From NCBI GenBank assembly GCA_964508975.1, contig CAZDVQ010000080.1, positions 1 to 17,931 of the forward strand: 17,931 bases of DNA. The letters run 5' to 3'. The notes beneath the pieces are model-generated. The model did not search any database. It was not told the origin of the DNA and saw only the letters and a program-made list of their open reading frames with translations. The number at the start of each line of letters is the position of its first letter. Position 1 is the first letter of the stretch. A program made the position numbers and the translations under genes. The stretch comes from CAZDVQ01 sp964508975. Its GTDB lineage: Bacteria > Bacteroidota > Bacteroidia > Chitinophagales > Saprospiraceae. This document shows positions 14,801 to 17,931 of this stretch, in pieces.

Positions 14801-17800
14801 CTACTCCAAGGTCGTAAGCATACGTACCCGTGCCGCCGATAGCAGCTACCGTGATAGTACCGTCGTTACCGCCGAAGCAGTTCACACTATCTTGTACGGC
14901 GATTGCGGTCAGTTCAGCTGGTTCAAGAACGTCGATTACAACTGTTGTATCGCAGCCGTTAAAGTCTGTGATGGTTACAGTATAAGTTCCGGCAGTCAAG
15001 CCCGTGAAGGTATTGGATACTTGTGCACCAGTGCCAAGGTCATAACTGTATGGCGTTGTACCACCGTTGGCCGTAACTGCAATCGTACCATCGTTCCCAC
15101 CGAAACAGTTCAAGCTGTCTTGGATAGCGCTCGCGATCAGTTCTGTTGGTTCAAGTACATTGATTACGACCGTTGTATCACAGCCGTTGAAGTCGGTAAT
15201 CGTAACGGTGTAGGTTCCAGCGGTCAGACCAGTGAACTGGTTAGATAGTTGTGCACCTGTGCCAAGGTCGTAGCTGTATGGCGTTGTTCCACCGTTGGCC
15301 GTTACCGTGATGGTACCGTCGTTGCCGCCGAAGCAGTTAACGCTGTCTTGTACAGCGCTCGCGGTGAGTTCAGCAGGTTCGAGTACGTCAATCGTTACTG
15401 TCGTATCACAACCATTAAAATCGGTGATCGTAACTGTGTAAGTGCCTGCAATCAAGCCCGTGAAGATATTTGATGCCTGTGCACCTATACCGAGATCATA
15501 GTTATATGGAGTTGTACCTCCGTTGGCCGTAACCGTGATTGTACCGTCGTTACCACCTAAGCAGTTCACACTGTCTTGTACGGCGATTGCGGTCAGTTCG
15601 GCAGGTTCGAGTACATCGATAGTTACCGTTGTATCGCAACCGTTAAAGTCGGTTATTGTAACGGTGTAGGTTCCAGCCGTCAAGCCAGTGAAGGTATTTG
15701 TCGCTTGTACACCTGTGCCCAGGTCGTAAGCATAAGTACCCGTGCCGCCGATAGCAGTCACCGTGATGGTGCCGTCGTTACCGCCAAAGCAGTTCACGCT
15801 GTCTTGTACGGCGATTGCGGTCAGTTCAGCAGGTTCAAGAACGTCGATTACAACTGTTGTATCGCAGCCGTTAAAGTCTGTGATGGTTACAGTATAAGTT
15901 CCGGCAGTCAAGCCCGTGAAGGTATTGGATACTTGTGCACCAGTGCCAAGGTCATAACTGTATGGCGTTGTTCCCCCGATGGCCGTTACCGTGATTGTAC
16001 CGTCGTTACCACCGAAGCAGTTCACGCTGTCTTGTACGGCGCTCGCTGCCAGTTCAGCAGGTTCAAGAACGTCGATTACAACTGTTGTATCACAGCCGTT
16101 GAAGTCCGTGATGGTTACGGTGTATGCTCCAGCAGTTAAGCCAGCAAAGGTATTCGATGCTTGTACACCCGTGCCAAGGTCGTAGCTGTATGAAGGAGTA
16201 CCTCCGTTGGCCGTTACCGTGATTGTTCCGTCGTTACCACCGAAGCAGTTCACGCTGTCTTGTACAGCGCTCGCGGTGAGTTCCGTTGGTTCAAGTACGT
16301 CAATCGTTACTGTCGTATCACAGCCGTTAAAGTCGGTTATTGTAACGGTGTAGGTGCCTGCCGTCAAACCAGTGAAGGTATTCGATACTTGTGCACCTGT
16401 GCCAAGGTCGTAGCTGTATGGCGTTGTTCCACCGTTGGCCGTTACCGTGATGGTACCGTCGTTGCCGCCGAAGCAGTTCACGCTGTCTTGTACAGCGCTC
16501 GCGGTCAATTCTGCAGGTTCAAGTACATCGATTACAACCGTTGTATCACAGCCGTTAAAGTCAGTGATGGTTACAGTGTAAGTTCCGGCAGTCAAGCCCG
16601 TGAAGGTATTGGATACTTGTGCACCAGTACCGAGGTCGTAAGTATAAGTACCCGTGCCGCCGTTAGCGGTAACTGTAATCGTACCGTCGTTACCGCCGAA
16701 GCAGTTCACGCTGTCTTGTACGGCGCTCGCCGTCAGTTCGGCAGGTTCAAGAACGTCGATTACAACTGTTGTATCGCAACCGTTAAAGTCGGTTATTGTA
16801 ATGGTGTAGGTGCCTGCCGTCAAACCAGTGAAGGTATTTGATGATTGTGCACCTACTCCAAGGTCGTAAGCATACGTACCCGTGCCGCCGATAGCAGCTA
16901 CCGTGATAGTACCGTCGTTACCGCCGAAGCAGTTCACGCTGTCTTGTACAGCGCTTGCTGTCAGTTCAGCAGATTCAAGTACATCTGTTACAACTATTGT
17001 ATCACAACCGTTGAAGTCAGTGATGGTCACCGTGTAGGTACCAGCGGTCAAGCCCGTGAAGGTATTTGACACTTGTGCTCCAGTACCAAGATCGTAGCTG
17101 TATGGCGTTGTTCCACCGTTGGCCGTAACCGTTATGGTACCGTCGTTGCCGCCGAAGCAGTTCACGCTGTCTTGTACGGCAATCGCCGTCAGTTCGGCAG
17201 GTTCAAGTACATTGATTACGACCGTTGTATCACAGCCGTTGAAGTCCGAGATAGTTACGGTGTATGCTCCAGCAGTTAATCCAGCAAAGGTATTCGATGC
17301 TTGTGCACCCGTACCAAGATCATAGCTGTATGGGCTTGTGCCGCCGTTGGTCGTTACCGTGATCATACCGTCGTTACCACCGAAACAGTTCACGCTGTCT
17401 TGGACGGCGCTCGCGGTCAGTTCGGCAGGTTCGAGTACATCGATAGTTACCGTTGTATCGCAACCGTTAAAGTCGGTTATTGTAACGGTGTAGGTTCCAG
17501 CCGTCAAGCCAGTGAAGGTATTTGTCGCTTGTACACCTGTGCCCAGGTCGTAAGCATAAGTACCCGTGCCGCCGATAGCAGTCACCGTGATGGTGCCGTC
17601 GTTACCGCCAAAGCAGTTCACGCTGTCTTGTACGGCGATTGCGGTCAGTTCAGCAGGTTCAAGAACGTCGATTACAACTGTTGTATCGCAGCCGTTAAAG
17701 TCTGTGATGGTTACAGTATAAGTTCCGGCAGTCAAGCCCGTGAAGGTATTGGATACTTGTGCACCAGTGCCAAGGTCATAACTGTATGGCGTTGTTCCCC

Positions 17801-17931
17801 CGATGGCCGTTACCGTGATTGTACCGTCGTTACCACCGAAGCAGTTCACGCTGTCTTGGATAGCGCTCGCCGTAAGTTCTGCAGGTTCAAGTACATCGAT
17901 TACAACTGTGGTATCACAACCGTTGAAGTCG
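11868..17931 (-). CDS. Giant SprB-repeat surface adhesin, 3' part (5' end outside window)
   Basis: About 2,020 C-terminal residues are visible and the frame stays open to the window edge. The GTG at 17849 is only a valine inside a repeat and not a real start. From N to C: 18 near-identical 76-residue SprB repeats, six divergent ones, an Ig-like linker with CTTC, and a T9SS type B (CHU_C) sorting domain. SprB-type proteins are secreted by the type IX system and, in gliding Bacteroidota, act as mobile adhesins. This protein could equally be a static adhesin. Repeats are strongly acidic, and each has two Cys (SVNCFGG and FNGCDTT) able to form a disulfide. No porP/sprF partner follows; the next gene is convergent brxA. 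Confidence 0.92.
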   Translation of the reverse strand, partial: DFNGCDTTVVIDVLEPAELTASAIQDSVNCFGGNDGTITVTAIGGTTPYSYDLGTGAQVSNTFTGLTAGTYTVTITDFNGCDTTVVIDVLEPAELTAIAVQDSVNCFGGNDGTITVTAIGGTGTYAYDLGTGVQATNTFTGLTAGTYTVTITDFNGCDTTVTIDVLEPAELTASAVQDSVNCFGGNDGMITVTTNGGTSPYSYDLGTGAQASNTFAGLTAGAYTVTISDFNGCDTTVVINVLEPAELTAIAVQDSVNCFGGNDGTITVTANGGTTPYSYDLGTGAQVSNTFTGLTAGTYTVTITDFNGCDTIVVTDVLESAELTASAVQDSVNCFGGNDGTITVAAIGGTGTYAYDLGVGAQSSNTFTGLTAGTYTITITDFNGCDTTVVIDVLEPAELTASAVQDSVNCFGGNDGTITVTANGGTGTYTYDLGTGAQVSNTFTGLTAGTYTVTITDFNGCDTTVVIDVLEPAELTASAVQDSVNCFGGNDGTITVTANGGTTPYSYDLGTGAQVSNTFTGLTAGTYTVTITDFNGCDTTVTIDVLEPTELTASAVQDSVNCFGGNDGTITVTANGGTPSYSYDLGTGVQASNTFAGLTAGAYTVTITDFNGCDTTVVIDVLEPAELAASAVQDSVNCFGGNDGTITVTAIGGTTPYSYDLGTGAQVSNTFTGLTAGTYTVTITDFNGCDTTVVIDVLEPAELTAIAVQDSVNCFGGNDGTITVTAIGGTGTYAYDLGTGVQATNTFTGLTAGTYTVTITDFNGCDTTVTIDVLEPAELTAIAVQDSVNCLGGNDGTITVTANGGTTPYNYDLGIGAQASNIFTGLIAGTYTVTITDFNGCDTTVTIDVLEPAELTASAVQDSVNCFGGNDGTITVTANGGTTPYSYDLGTGAQLSNQFTGLTAGTYTVTITDFNGCDTTVVINVLEPTELIASAIQDSLNCFGGNDGTIAVTANGGTTPYSYDLGTGAQVSNTFTGLTAGTYTVTITDFNGCDTTVVIDVLEPAELTAIAVQDSVNCFGGNDGTITVAAIGGTGTYAYDLGVGAQSSNTFTGLTAGTYTVTITDFNGCDTTVAINVLEPAELTAIAVQDSVNCLGGNDGTITVTANGGTTPYNYDLGIGAQASNIFTGLIAGTYTVTITDFNGCDTTVTIDVLEPVELTASAIQDSVNCFGGNDGTITVTANGGTTPYSYDLGTGAQLSNQFTGLTAGTYTVTITDFNGCDTTVVINVLEPTELIASAIQDSVNCFGGNDGAITVTANGGTGTYSYDLGSGAQASNQFTGLTAGTYTVTITDFNGCDTSVTVTVLQPTQLTASPVQDSVNCFGGNDGIITVTASGGTGTYTYDFGNGAQASNQFTGLTAGSYTVTVTDFNGCTATRVQQVFQPAQLSVSAAAVNVSCFGGSNAVLTFTPSGGTAPYSYDLGTGVQTSNVFSSLVAGSYTVVVTDANLCTATVTASITEPLDLTINVAVTNTLCFGSADGQAVVTASGGTAPYFYNIGPGNQVSTLFTGLTAGNYIVTITDDNACTYTQAFTIAEPARLTATASFIGTSCFGGNDGSITLLPTGGTAPYTFQWSNFSIDQNPFNLLAGLYSVTITDDNGCTFTTFVNVAQPPALLAQLSSTPISCQGGNDGTANVNPAGGTAGYTYLWSNGATTAGITGLTAGTYTVTITDSRACTLTASTTLSQPSALVNATATLLDDVTCFGGNDGSAIASSAGGTPGYTYTWPDGTATPQNDLLAAGLYTITVTDINGCQDTANVLVGQASQIVLSTISTHLTCHEAFDGAIEWSATGGTPGYLASLDSGLFTPDTLFQALDGGVYNLTIQDAEGCEVSTQVILSEPPPITIQLSLDVTIPLGTSTELQLSILSPIQGPQIQWAPSPSLSCTTCLNPVANPINTTLYAVTVTDIDGCTAADSVIVTVDKVRDVFIPTIFTPNGDGINDGFTLFAGPAVAAIDELMVFDRWGEMVFRNTNFAPNLTQLGWDGTFQSKDMSTAVFVYFARVRYLDGTVLEFKGDVNLVR
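11871..12155 (-). other. T9SS type B sorting domain (gliding-motility C-terminal, CHU_C) of the giant adhesin
   Basis: The last 95 residues contain VFIPTIFTPNGDGINDGF, then LMVFDRWGEMVFRN, GWDGTFQSKDMSTAVFVY and the terminal FKGDVNLVR. This is the conserved pattern of the CHU_C domain, which directs secretion and surface attachment through type IX secretion, usually with a PorP/SprF-family partner. The codons up to the stop are intact. Confidence 0.95.
13749..17852 (-). repeat. Coding tandem array: 18 units of exactly 228 bp (SprB repeats)
   Basis: Every unit start (SVNCFGGNDG or a variant) falls at 17852 minus a multiple of 228, with no insertion or deletion through 18 units (4,104 bp). A nineteenth, partial unit reaches the window edge. 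Six further units at about 12405-13748 are divergent in sequence and length. Long blocks are duplicated at multiples of the unit: 15589-16034 and 17413-17858 look identical by eye (8 units apart), and similar blocks recur 4 and 9 units apart. Plus-strand frames in this region are antisense shadows of the repeat. Confidence 0.95.

Noticed and set aside
13120..17325. Many plus-strand reading frames of 60-190 codons with a repeated motif (VVTAEAVHAVLYG and similar)
   Set aside because: They are antisense shadows of the 228-bp SprB units. Their repetition follows the coding repeat and they have no start signals of their own.
17847..17849. GTG as the start codon of the giant adhesin
   Set aside because: It encodes the valine of SVNCFGG inside a repeat unit, and the frame continues open to the window edge, so the gene is truncated by the window.

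Overview
The window looks like a fragment of a Bacteroidota chromosome. The first ~39 bases are the reverse complement of a 16S rRNA 5' end with the Bacteroidota-type start (AGAGTTTGATCCTGG, then GATGAACGCTA). The start-deciding promoters read TAnnTTTG, the -7 element of that phylum. Shine-Dalgarno sequences are inconspicuous. Two proteins carry type IX secretion (T9SS) C-terminal sorting domains, one of type A and one of type B. A more exact taxon cannot be read from the sequence. Both ends look limited by assembly: the left ends in an rRNA operon, the right ends inside a near-identical protein-repeat array, and a 100-N gap sits inside a DNA tandem array.

Layout. 1-441 (minus): 16S start, leader with a boxA-like site and two hairpins, and three -33/-7 promoters exactly 106 bp apart. 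442-1256: no convincing gene, but a cluster of REP-like palindromes and the first GC-rich composite repeat. 1257-1712 (minus): small putative secreted protein between two composite repeats. 2211-4271 (plus): prfC (release factor 3) and a hotdog acyl-CoA thioesterase, 3 nt apart. 4446-6044 (minus): T9SS type A cargo protein. 6225-6515: another composite repeat and a ~167-bp foldback (MITE-like) element. 6596-8383 (plus): tight operon of a DUF1573 lipoprotein, a PlsC acyltransferase and a membrane-anchored protein of unknown function. 8439-10155 (minus): unknown lipoprotein and a ParA-type ATPase with no parB beside it. 10156-11361: about 1.2 kb without genes, holding a 46-bp tandem array, the N gap, an oppositely oriented 10-bp array and two more composite repeats. 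11362-11775 (plus): BrxA/YphP-type bacilliredoxin. 11802-11835: terminator shared with the convergent gene. 11868-17931 (minus): 3' part of a giant SprB-repeat adhesin ending in a T9SS type B (CHU_C) domain; 24 repeats are visible, 18 of them exactly 228 bp.

The genes are mostly housekeeping or envelope functions: translation termination, acyl-CoA and phospholipid metabolism, partitioning, thiol redox, and surface or secreted proteins. The less ordinary content is non-coding. A family of intergenic composite elements keeps the same linear blocks while its hairpin arms change in a paired way. The foldback element has an end that recurs over the stop codon of the giant adhesin gene. Two phased tandem arrays with opposite strand bias lie upstream of parA. 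In the protein, about 1,370 consecutive residues contain no Lys or Arg. No CRISPR array, tRNA, transposase gene or defence cassette was recognised.
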